From assembly GCF_905147365.1 (NCBI RefSeq), contig NC_056428.1, positions 37,925,001 through 37,989,000 of the forward strand: a DNA stretch of 64,000 nucleotides, read 5' to 3'. The position numbers and the translations under genes are program-made. The notes below the pieces were generated by a model that was not told the DNA's origin, searched no databases, and worked only from the letters and a program-made list of their open reading frames with translations. This document shows positions 13,286-24,900 of the stretch, in pieces. This DNA is from Aricia agestis. Lineage: Eukaryota; Arthropoda; Insecta; Lepidoptera; Lycaenidae. Within the stretch, counting starts at the first letter, position 1; each line of letters opens with the position of its first letter.

Positions 13286-13460
13286 ATAAGTGAAGTGGAT
13301 AACTTAGTAGATTTTATAACATAAGGGAAATTAATCATTTTTTTATCATTAATTTTATCTTACGTCTTCAAATGCCCCCCAGTGATCTAATTCGAGACAC
13401 CACGACTTCGAATCAAACTCTAATTCGATTACGTTCATAATAATACATAGTAATACTTAC

Positions 13461-13552
13461 GAATTTTCTAATGGCGATGACTTCCATTTTAAAGCACTGT
13501 TTAGATTTTCTGTATAAATAACTGTTTTCGGATTTTCACTGCAAAATTCAAC
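13461..13552 (-). CDS. Orphan exon B of unidentified minus-strand gene
   Basis: 92 bases between a strong acceptor (TTTTTCGTTTGCAG) and a strong donor (AATTC|GTAAGT), open in one frame only: VEFCSENPKTVIYTENLNSA then LKWKSSPLEN. The composition is protein-like. It lies 2.2 kb beyond the angel stop codon on the same strand, but its phase does not follow any angel exon. I do not recognise the protein. Confidence 0.5.
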
Positions 13553-13622
13553 CTGCAAACGAAAAACTTTTATTTTCACTTATTACACAATATCAAAAAG
13601 AACATTAGAATTCTATACTTAC

Positions 13623-13649
13623 ATTTAGATAGCCATCTTTTTTCCTCTT
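13623..13649 (-). CDS. Orphan exon A: possible 27-base microexon
   Basis: Ends at a good donor (CTAAAT|GTAAGT) and, in the frame required by exon B, reads KRKKDGYLN. An in-frame TAG forces the acceptor to be exactly TCCTAG|AAG, which has a weak pyrimidine tract. An alternative frame from an ATG at 13668 (MQSDILEEEKRWLSK) does not join exon B. Confidence 0.3.
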
Positions 13650-14332
13650 CTAGGATATCGGATTGCATATAGGTAACGTGGGCAAAGAATAATACAAGTA
13701 TATTATATTTTTAATTTTACCTTTTTATTTTAAAAAATAATTTAGGCACCGTAAGATACAACATATTTCGATAGATATATTACTTTTACAATATCATTCC
13801 AGCCCACCTAACAATATGTTCAATTTTAAATTATATATTAAAAATAATAATATTCATTTATCTATTTATGTTATTGCTATGAAGACTATGATCAAAATAT
13901 TTATATGAGAAAGCAAATATATAATTTTAGATGATTTTTCTTTTACAACATTGTTAATATACAAGTTATCACAATAATTATTCCAAGGCTACTGCGAATC
14001 TACTGAGGCAAATATAATTTGTTCTTATTGTATAATGCAAAAATATTCTGTTTACACGATTCATCGAGATATAATACGGGCAAAGAATTATGATTTCTTA
14101 TAGCTTCTATAATATAATAACTTTTGATAAATACTTATTTTATGGAACACAAAGTTTTTTTCTATAAAGGCATACGAATGTGAATTACATGCACTTATTT
14201 AACAATTATTACAAGATAAAAAATATTAAACAGATAGAAAATAATAATAACAAAACAGTTGTATAAAGAACCAAATAATCATTCAAGATAAACAAAAAAG
14301 ATTCTAAACATGTAAGTAGGTACTTATATGGT

Positions 14333-14548
14333 AAACTAGATGACGCCCGCAACTCCGTTGCGCCAAAACTCGTTTATCGCGCGGGAACCGTACATTTTTC
14401 CGGGACAAAAAGTATCCTATGCCTTTTCTCGGTACTTAAAGTATGTCCATGCTAAATTTCAGCAAAATCGGTTCAGCGGTTTGTACGTGAAGGGGTGTCA
14501 GACAGACAGACCGACTGACACACTTTCGCATTTATAATATTAGTATGG
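14333..14548 (+). mobile_element. Helitron-like fragment (ACTAGATGACGCCCGCAACT family)
   Basis: CCGCAACTCCGTTGCGCC at the left, CACTTTCGCATTTATAATAT at the right. The same family is at 20984-21182, 30607-30785 (reverse), 31438-31660 (reverse) and 45091-45228. Confidence 0.75.
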
Positions 14549-14840
14549 AAGTATGAATTCTTGTTAGTTTTTTCATAACAGTAAATAGTGAACCGTCACA
14601 CTTTACAAAGAAATACAAAAAATATTTGAAAGTATTTTACACATCTAACTTTGTCAAGTATATTGTCTGACATTTTTGAAAATTTTGCACATATTATGTA
14701 TACGCATGTTTAGCACATGCATTTTCCTTTCATACACATACAAAACGAGAGAGATAGAAAGATAAGTGCGCCTTATTATCAAACAATCACGCATCTACTA
14801 TGATTCGGATAGTAATTATAGTACAGTAAATAACAAATAA

Positions 14841-15298
14841 AATCGGCCAAGTGCGAGTTGGACGCGCACGAAGGGTTCCGTACCACAATAGAGCAAAAAT
14901 AGGCTAAAAGTTATGTTTTTTGTATGGCAGCCTCCGTTAATTATTTAATTTATTTAAATTTTACTATCAATTATTAAAGTACAAATACGACTGACTATTT
15001 TGTGAATAAATTCAAGTGCCTATGTGTTGCCGTTATTGATATCGAGCAAAAAATAGCAAGAAAATCACGATTGTTGTATGGGAGCCCCCCCCTAAAATGT
15101 TTAATTTATTTGTTTTTAGTATTTCTTGTTATAGCGGCAACAGATAAACATAATCTGTGAAAATTTGCAGAAGTCAAGCTATAGCGGTTCTTTAGTTACA
15201 GCCTGGAGACACACAGACAGATAGACGGACAGACGGACAGACATCGAAGTCTTTAGTAATAGGGTCCCGTTTTTACCCTTTGGGTACGGAACCCTTAA
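14841..15298 (+). mobile_element. GGGTTCCGTAC/GTACGGAACCCT short element
   Basis: Begins AATCGGCCAAGTGCGAGTTG, ends GGGTACGGAACCC after a CAGACGGACAGACGG run. Copies: 25051-25543, 58986-59449 (reverse), and fragments 23150-23302 and 48867-48912. Confidence 0.8.
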
Positions 15299-15778
15299 AA
15301 AGGCAAAATAACAATCGTACAAAAAAAGTTTAGAGTAATTAGAAAACTACATTTTATATTTAAATTTACAATAAAGGGCGAATCTTCAAAAATATCCTGT
15401 TGGATTTTAAAACAATGGAAATATTTGAATCCTCTAGCTCTATTTTTTTTTCTCTTATGTCTGTCTGATCCTTTAGATGATTTTTGGTATAAAACGCCCT
15501 ATTATATTGACACTTCAAGAAACCATACTGTAGTATGTTTTCTTAATATTGAAATTCCAATAATAGGAGTCTCTGAAAGACGAGCCTTAAACTTAGAAAT
15601 TCTAAAGTTTGGCATTCCAGTATTATCAAACGATCTAAAATACCAATATTAGGCTAACCGGCAACGATACGCTAGTTTGCCCTCAAGCATTTGTACAATA
15701 AACGTGCTACCACGATAAGACTTCGTGTAGGTCAAAAAACTTTTCTTGAAGATTCACCCAATAAACAACAAAGAGATA

Positions 15779-15932
15779 TCACAAGTTAGCTTTGACGGAC
15801 TTGAGCTCGAAGGTGGCCGCTAGGGCGAGGTGGTCGGAGCCGTATTTGTCGTTGGGCAGCTGCCCTAGCACTACACATTCCTGCTCCGTGGGTAACCGTA
15901 GACGTTCGACTAGCCTCAGGCTGCTGCAACGA
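15779..15932 (-). CDS. angel: angel exon 9, terminal (residues 461-511)
   Basis: Acceptor ACCATTTCCAG. Encodes RLPTEQECVVLGQLPNDKYG, then SDHLALAATFELK, and stops at TGA 15779-15781. The SDH pair completes the active site. The GC-rich composition stands out from the AT-rich surroundings. Confidence 0.95.
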
Positions 15933-18900
15933 CTGGAAATGGTAAGTGGATGTAGATATAGTTAGGGAGGGGAAGAGGGGACTTTGCGACAAGCTCGAGT
16001 GTGTCAGATCTTGTATAGGCTTCCGATATGTGTATGTTATCATGGTGCTTATAGAAATCAGATTTCTCACGTGGTGGGTTAAAAAAAAGTTATTTTCGAA
16101 TATTGAAATATCATCGGCCCTGCGTTCCAGATGACGTTGAAACGCTAACGCTCAAGACTGTAGTTTTTCCCGTTCCACTAGCATGTAAGCGTCAGTGATA
16201 CAAACCCAAGTGGAACGGATTATGGATCGTTTTGAGCAAAGTTTAAAAAAAGAACTATAATTTTTTTTATACATAGGTACATTGAACCGAACTTGGATAT
16301 TACGATCCTTTTCTTCAAGTCGTAAATAAAAGTAATTGTTTATAGTTACATTTATTTTACAAATAAAATACATAATATTATATTTGTTTCGTTTTTAGTA
16401 TTACATTTTTTCATATTTTAATATAGTTAAACTTTTATTACTTAAGTATATGTATTTGAGTTTTCACATTGAATCATATTTTAATAACAAAACCACATAC
16501 GTTGAATATTGACTAATGTCACATATTATAAACGTTAGGTAACAATACCGCGTAATGCTTAGTCAAGTACGAGGTCAACAGGTATAGGAGAGATGAAAAT
16601 TAGTATTATATTTTATAAGAAATCATTTGACCTTTCATTTAAAACAATTTATTTTCCAATCAAAATTTTTCATTAAATGTTATTTCATTTAATATACATA
16701 TTTCAATTAAAATATTATTTGTAATGAAATAATATAAAGTTTTTTGTCTCTACTCTGTCGTGAAAACTTTCCGAACATGGCTTTCGCGATATAGTTACGT
16801 TAAAATTTAAAAAAAAACTAGAACGCCCACTTTGACCCATCTTCGTCAAGGGTCGTTTTGAGCGAAAATGATGACGTCATGAGTGACGTCATAGCCGCGA
16901 TTTAGACGACCCCGGTCGCCAAAGGGAACGGCAGAAGGGGACGTTTTGAGCGTTTTGGTCAAAATTAACGTCATCTGGAACGCAGCCCGGATCTGTCTGG
17001 GGGTGTTTAGTATATCCCAAAGAAGCTTCCATATAAAGCACTGACGATTCAAAAATTAGGTAAGCCTATAGGGACATTTTAAAATATAAAAAATAAGGCT
17101 CCATATTTTCCTAACTAAGCTTCGCAGATAATTTATGTTGCACTAAACTAAATGATTTAGTCCTTGTTGTCTAAAATCTTGTTAACATTTACCTAAATAA
17201 GCAATTTTCGGAATAAATATTTTCTTTTCATGTATTAAGTAATCATTTAAAATAGCTGCAGTTTCTGAAACCACCGCTAAATAAAATAAAAAACGCTCTT
17301 ATAATTTTTTATCAGTTTTACATAATGTAAAAAACCTACTAGGTCTCCATGACGCTCGAGTGACTACACGAATAGCACCCTCCCCTCTCCTACTAATATT
17401 TATGAATATGTTTAAAGTACAACTTGTCAGCCGCTGACTGTAAGCTATCTATCAAAAGAAAGAGATTCTATATTCGACTGCATATTTATTTTCTTTGGTG
17501 ACTGTGATGATTCATGACATTCCGTATAATTAAAATATATTGAAGTTTAACTAGCAGCTCGTCAACCACCAAAATAACTTACCTGAAATAAATATAATCA
17601 ACAGTAACCCAATAGTCCTGAAAAGTCGTAGCCTCTATACTTCCGTCCAATTTCACGTTGTCGTACACTGACTTGAGTTTGAGCGAGTGTCCCAGGCCGC
17701 CCGTATTGAATAACTCGCTGTGATTCTGCGAGTTTGTATCGTAGGAGATATCGCCTGTGTCGTAATCTGTGTTTTGTAACTGGAAAAAAATATTGATTTA
17801 CTGTTTACTTTTAAGGGCTTTCAAAAAGGCAGTTAATTGTTCGGCTCGAGACTCTTGTCGGTGGAATAAAATACAGGCTGTTTTGTGGGTTTTAAAAAAA
17901 AGGCGAAATTCGAAAGTATAAGTTCGATTAGGAGCTACGAGCTAGATTTTTATAACACCTAAAGCCATTACATTCTTTTTATAAATTACTAGCCGGGAAT
18001 AGAACCCTCTGATTTTGGAAAAAAACACATACTTATAAAAACAATTAATATTTTTTTTATTTTTTATAAAGAAATGTCATTTGAACAACTCGGGGAAAAT
18101 TTTAAGACCGTATAGCACTTAAGAAGTAAGCATTATGACAATCGTTTTCCTCATCATCTATACATATTATAAAAGTCGCTTTTTTTTTAAACTACGCAAC
18201 GGATTTTGATGCGGTTTTATGTAATAGATAGAGTGATTCAAGAGGAAGGTTTATTATAAGTATAATAATATTCATTAAAATATAGTGGAGGAATACTGTT
18301 ATTGTTGGGGTTTCTAATGTGATGTCGTAAATAATTTCATTTTTTTCCGCTTACATTGCAAACGCAGGCTGAACCCTACGAGATTTATGAAAATAATGTA
18401 CCAAGTATTGTACACATTGAAAACGTCTACAGATAACTCCGCGATGGTATATATCTATCTCTTATCGACGACCTCTGTGGGTCAGTGGTGAGCGCGTCGG
18501 TAGCTCAAGCCGGGGGTCGCGGGTTCGAATCCCGCCGACGGAACTAATATTTTTCAAAGTTCCCGGGTCTGGATGTGTATTAAATATGTGAATGATATAA
18601 TAAAAATCTTAAATATATGTATAGTATAAAAGTATTAAATATATTTCCGTTGTCTGGTACCTGTAACACAAGTCCTTTAGGTACTTAGCACGGGGCCAGA
18701 CTGACGTGGTGTGAAGCGTCCATAGATATTATTATTATTATTATATTATTATCTCTTATGGACATCCCACAATAACATTTTTTTGTCATTTTCTTTTTAC
18801 GACAATGGCTAATTTTCGAATCAATTTTAATAAATACATCATTAATCCTTATCTAATTAAATAACTTAAATACATTGTTGATTTAATCTATATCTATATG

Positions 18901-21900
18901 GCCCTGTACAGCATATGATTTAAATGAATATTTTCGAAGATATTACAGATTTAAAAATTGCGGGACGTAGCTTTTGCGGCGGTACCGACCAATGCGGGCC
19001 ACGGGTAGTAATAATGAATACAAGTCAAAACTGCTGAATCGTTTTTAATTATTTTTCAGTGGCTAAACTGGCTATATATTTTATACCCGATGCGAATCCG
19101 GGGCGGGTCGCTAGTTTAATTATAAAGAAATTGTTCCTGTCTATTGTTCATCTGTTACCGCTGCATGCCTAAGCCAATTTAGATAAAAATCTATGTGGAG
19201 ATATTTTACGTGCCGTGACATATTGAACCAATTATATTGTCTCCAAAAACATATACGGAATGTAACAAAACTAATTGATAATCTACGAATAATTAAAACT
19301 AAGAAAGAGTAACTGTGTCAAAAATTTGTTCCACGAGTCTACAAAACCGGTACACAATTTTGTGTATTTATAGAAGTGACAATTATTGTCAACGGCTTTA
19401 TTTCGTAAATTATTTGAGTGTTATGCTAAGCACTCACATACGATTTTGCTCAATCAAGCAATTACGTCAAGCAAAACCTGCGGCTCGGGCTTTCATCCAC
19501 ACATTCAGCATTGCTCGATTTTATTCTAAATCGATATATTTCATTCCATCAATCGGGCTCGATCCGGTTCCAGCAATCCATCAAGCGGCTCGATGCGAGC
19601 CTTCGAGCTGTGAGTTTTGCGGTCCACACTTTGGTTATTGCTCGATTTGGAGTAAAACTATCGATCAAAACCGTATGTGAGTACTTAGCATTAGACTATT
19701 AGTGTTTCGTAGCTATTGTCATATTATTTTAGTGTGCGAAAAGGAACCAAATTCAAAACGGTTGACGTATGGGAGTTACGTTTAATTAGTTTTTATTTTT
19801 CGTAGGTGATAATATTTTAGGGTGTATATGGGTCACCTTTATAGAGTTCGCTGTGAAAGAAGCAGCGCTGAAAAGGTAATATTTTTTCACCTTTGTATGG
19901 AAAAATTCAAGAAACGGGGGCGCTTGCCAATACAAATCACAAAAAATTTGCTCTTTCAGCGCTACACTGCTACTTTCACACTGAACTATATAAGAAACAC
20001 AGACATACAATACACACCTTAAAGTATTACAACTTAGTTTTATTACACCGTGTATACGGTCGAATTAAGAAACCTTTTTGGGAGTCGATTAAAAATTACC
20101 TTCGTCATACTAAAGTCGGTGGGTACGCCCTTCTGTCTATTCAAGTATACAGCTAAATGTTGACAGTTGTCAGTCACCCCAATCTTCTTGAAGTCAGAAT
20201 AGTCTTTTTCTCGGTAGGGTTTCGCACTAAAATAGTAAGATTAGTAATTACACTGGAAATTGACGGAATAAATGTTTAAATAATTAATATGGCCCTTACT
20301 AACTATGGATATGCTACACAGCGTTTTGTCCTTGTCTGTCGAGGGATTTTTTCAACGCATCAAGGGCAAACATAGTGTGTAGCCACTATATTTTTTTAAG
20401 TACAGGGTAATTATTATGTTTGCAAAAGCCTATTTATCAAGAAACACACCTTACATATCCTCGGTTCAGCAGTTGTATGACAGCGCTGTCTGGAGTTGAG
20501 TTTAGATCTCCCGTCAATATCGTAGGGAGGTATATTGATCTACAAACAGAATAAAGGGATGTTAATTAATGACAAACTTGTTGATCTACAAAATAGAGTC
20601 TGGCTAGCGAAAGATGAGACTGGAAAAAGGCGGCAAATTAAAAAAATCAACGTATAACAACCCTGTCTATAGTCGGAATTATAGTTTTGATCTACGAACT
20701 ACAAATAATAAGGTTTCTTAGTTTTTATTTTTCGTAGTTCGTAGAACAAAACTATAATGCCGCCAGGGTTGTTATACGTCGATTTTTTGAATTTGCCGCC
20801 TTTTTCCAGTCTCATCTTTCGCTAGCCAGACTCTATATTATAATAAGAGGACATGAAAAAACTGTTGTTCTGATGATTTTATCATATCTATTAATATAAT
20901 ATATATAATAATGTCTCTCTTCTTTTGAAAATAAATGCAGCTCAAAATACAAACGAGCTTAATCTAATCTTTTATATTTATACTAGATGCCGCCCGCAAC
21001 TCCATTGCGCAAAAATCCGCCGCGGGTGGGAACCGTATACTTTTCCGGGATAAGAAGTATCCTAGCTTTCCCGGCTCTTAAAGTATGTCCATACCCAGCA
21101 AAATCAGCAGATTAGGTTCAGCGGTTTGGGCGTGAAGAGGTAACAGAGAAACAGACACACTTTCGAATTTATATTACTATGGATTAGAAACTTACTCTCT
21201 TCCATTATTGCTATAAGCGAATCTGTCTATTTCGGCCAACAATACTTGTAGCTGTGCTAATCTGACGTCTGTCCTCTTCGGGTTATACAGTAGATGGGTG
21301 GTGGCTACCACGAATGGTGAAGTCGGAGAGTTCTTTGGGGCCAATTTGACCATCAGACCAATGTTATCACGATTCAGTATAGGTAATTCCGGTTGATAGA
21401 ATTCCACCTGTGAAATATGGAGGTTAATCAGAGATTTGCACCATTACAAGGAACGTAATATTCCATTTAATGGGGGCGACTAACCCAAAATTGTTGGTTT
21501 CATAATTCATTTTTATACTTGAAAATAAGCCCCGAATTTTTTAAACATAGATACTACATTACGAGTATATTTCCAAGAATTTGATCTGAGCGAAACCGGA
21601 AAAACGAAAAAAAAACGAAACGATCTTTAAATTTTCTCGATAGAAAAAAATCACAAAGATGCATCTAATTTTTACGAATTTTTCATATATTGCTATAACC
21701 GTTCATTAAACTAAGTTAATATTTTAATACATTGTATAAAATTCTATTATTGAGACACTGACCTGGCGGGTTTTAAAAATGTTGTATATTTATCGAGTTA
21801 TTAGGAAAAAAAACTAACTTGGCGATGATTCCGCGTCGTCCTTTTTCACCTGGCATATGAAAGACGGGATTGAGTGTGAAGAGAGAAGGACGATGTTTGA

Positions 21901-24900
21901 TTTTTTGCTTTAGTCGCCCTCTTAGTCTAGCGAATTTACCAATGTATTAGAGAAAGAGAAAACTTTCCATAGTAAGTATAAATATTTTTACATGAAAATA
22001 TAGAGGCACGGGAGTGCCCCAGCCAAGCATTTTATTAAATAATTTTCTATAATTTATTTAATAAAAGTTTTTATAAAATGTAATATTTCATTAATACGGA
22101 ATGTCGGCACCGCGGTTCAATAAACTTATAATGGTATTATGATTTAAATTAAGTAAGGGACTTGGGCATAATACTTGACACTAAACTGAGTGTTATTCCT
22201 CATTTTGACTACATTATTAACAAAGCTGCTAAAACTCTTGAATTTGTTAAGCGCAGTTCAAAAGAATTTAAAAGACCTCAGACTAAAATTGTGATATTTA
22301 AGAATTATCACAATTTTAGTCTGAATTTTGATCGTAGTCCTTGAATTCGGAAGCATAATATGGAACCCCTTGTACTATGTTCATTCGCAACGCATTGAGT
22401 CTCTACAACGCCCAAGTCCCTTACAGTTGTTCACTAGACAAGTAGACACCTGGCATATGTGACTCCGAACATTACCAAAAGATGCTCATATGATGACAGG
22501 CTGACTGCATTCAATATGAATACTCTCGCACAACGCCGACGTATGATGGATTTAGTTTTTCTTTAGGAAGTAATTAAAGGCCAAACGCCATGCCAAGAAT
22601 TTCTCGAAAGAATAACTTTCACAGTCCCTAAAATATCATCCCGTCCCATCAAAGTTTATTATCATTGTCGACAAGAAATGTAAACAATGATAATAAACTT
22701 TAATCAATGCAATTCGTTTTATGATAACTTTGACATTATTTTTAATTTATTTTAAAACAATTGTAATCAATATTTTGGCTATTATTTTATTTTTTGAATT
22801 AACTTATTCAATATTTTACATCAATTTTACTTTTTTACAATTATATTTTATTGAATTTCTTAATCATTTTTACATTTTCCTAATGAAATTATAATAATTA
22901 GATCACTCTTAAAATAATTGCATGTCCTTTTTAATTTTTAATCTTATGTAGACGTACTAAATTATTGTTTATTACTTATTAACTTAATTGAATTTATCTA
23001 AAATGTTGTGCATATCTATAAGTGATGTAAACACTAGCTCTTATTTATTTAATGTATGTGTTAATATTGTTAATGTGCCTACATAAATAAATAAAATAAA
23101 TAAATATTATATAAATTTTTAGCGGCATAATAAAATTAACCTAATAAAGTCAGATAGCTTAAAAGAAAGTGAAAATAATTTTAGAACATTTGCAATGATT
23201 CAGATGGGCAGCCTTGAGACACATTAACAGACATCAGACGGACAGACGAAGTTTTTTTTAGTAATGAGGTCCCGTTTTTACGGGTACGGAACCCTAAAAA
23301 TCTCAATGCAACAATACAACAAACTTTACATAATATTATACTACAGTAATTAAAGTGCTATTTAAAGACCTTTAAATATAATTGAATGTTATAAAAACAA
23401 AACATTATTAACATATTTTAAGAAAAAAAAATACGAAGGTAAGTATATATTACATAAAGCATCCATTGTTTGTTTGTTTGAACGCGCTAATCTCAGGAAC
23501 TACTGGTCCGATTTGAAATATTATTTCAATGTTAGATAGCACATTTATCGAGGAAGGCTATAAGCTATGAAAATGTCGAAAAACGGAAATTATTTGAATG
23601 GGCTTATCTCACGAACTACTGGAGCAATTTTTATGTTATTTGGCACAAATAAGAAGTAGACCACGTCAGGCCTGTCCCACTCGCGAGAATAGGCATCGAA
23701 CTGTAAGTACCACCCGCAGGTGGCTAATCAGTAGAGACTCACAAGCGAGCGGTGACGCACGCGCAAGATTTTTCGTCCCGTATCTACTGTTTACTGATCA
23801 TAGAGGAATTTTATTCATGATACTGATTTAACCGCTGTGACAAGATCATTATAAATCTTATAAAAATGAACAATTAAGAAATGCTAATGAAATATGTATT
23901 TGAATAAGGTATTTAAATACAAAAAGTAAATAAAAACTATACTTGAAACATCTATACTAATATTATAAAGAGGTAAACTTTGTTTGTTTAATTGTGATGG
24001 ATAGGCTCAAAAACTACTGGACCGATTTTGAAAATTCTTTCACCATTCAAAAGCTACATTATTTACGAGTAACATAGGCTACTTTTTATTTTGGAAAATA
24101 TAGGGTTCCGTAACATATTTGGGTTTTTCTGACACTAGGAGAAAAAAATCAACCAGAAAAGTTACTTATTTTGCGTACGTTGCCTAAACTATAAAAGATA
24201 GAACCATACAATGTTCTAAGTAAACATAGGTCTTATAAATATCTACAAAAATGTCCGCAACACAATATACCTATCTATGTCGATTGAGACACAACAACCA
24301 TTTTTTTATTTAAAAATCTTGATTTTTTTTTGGACTACACTTAAACGCATTTATTTTATCCTTATCAAAATAAATTATTTCATCACTAAGTACAGTTTGT
24401 GTAGATAATATTTTGTCTTTGAATGATTAAAATTGGACGTTTGGTTTAGAGGTTATGGCGAAATTAAAAAATGCGATTTACGCCCGTTTCGAAGTGGGCG
24501 CTACCAAGGCGGGGGTGCGCAGTAGCGAAGATTATGACCGGCCCTGCAGCTGGTGAAGCTATACTAATATATTATACTAATAGTATATATAATATTATAA
24601 ATGCGAGAGTATCTCTGTCTGTCTGTCTCGCTTTCACGCCAAAACTACCGAACCGATTATAATGAAATTTTGTATACAGATAGTCTAAAGCCTGAGAAAG
24701 GACATAGGCTACTTTTTTACTGTAAAAGGGTTGTAAGGGGGTGAAAATGCGTAAATTTGTTCAAATTAAGTTAGTTCCAAAAATTTATAATAGATGGCGC
24801 CGTGAGTCTCCTACATCGCGCTGACGCTTGCTCAAACGTCTTTCTATAAGAGGTGGTATCATCTTACATTCAAGTTTCGATTTTTTTCGATTGTTATTTC

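Larger units (their letters stand above)
22156..23106 (+). mobile_element. 3' end of a decayed non-LTR retrotransposon
   Basis: Reads DLGIILDTKLSVIPHFDYII, NKAAKTLEFVKRSSKEFKR, then with shifts a fragment like NMNTLAQRRRMMDLVF and TPCQEFLERITF, the C-terminal thumb region of Jockey/CR1-type reverse transcriptase. Ends in a TAAATAAATAAA tail. Frameshifts and two hairpin insertions break it. Confidence 0.85.

Noticed and set aside
15425..15652. 75-codon plus-strand frame with a hydrophobic start, looking like a small secreted protein
   Set aside because: No family match. The opposite strand is also open over the same bases, and it lies just beyond the angel stop, where a 3' UTR is expected. 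Neither strand has a convincing donor.
18467..18545. tRNA gene on the plus strand
   Set aside because: Boxes A and B are present, but the acceptor stem and anticodon arm do not fold as a tRNA, and the sequence continues into a SINE body with tail and target duplication.
19315..19702. 121-codon plus-strand frame
   Set aside because: Most of it runs through the TGCTAAGTACTCACAT MITE and it has no known domain.
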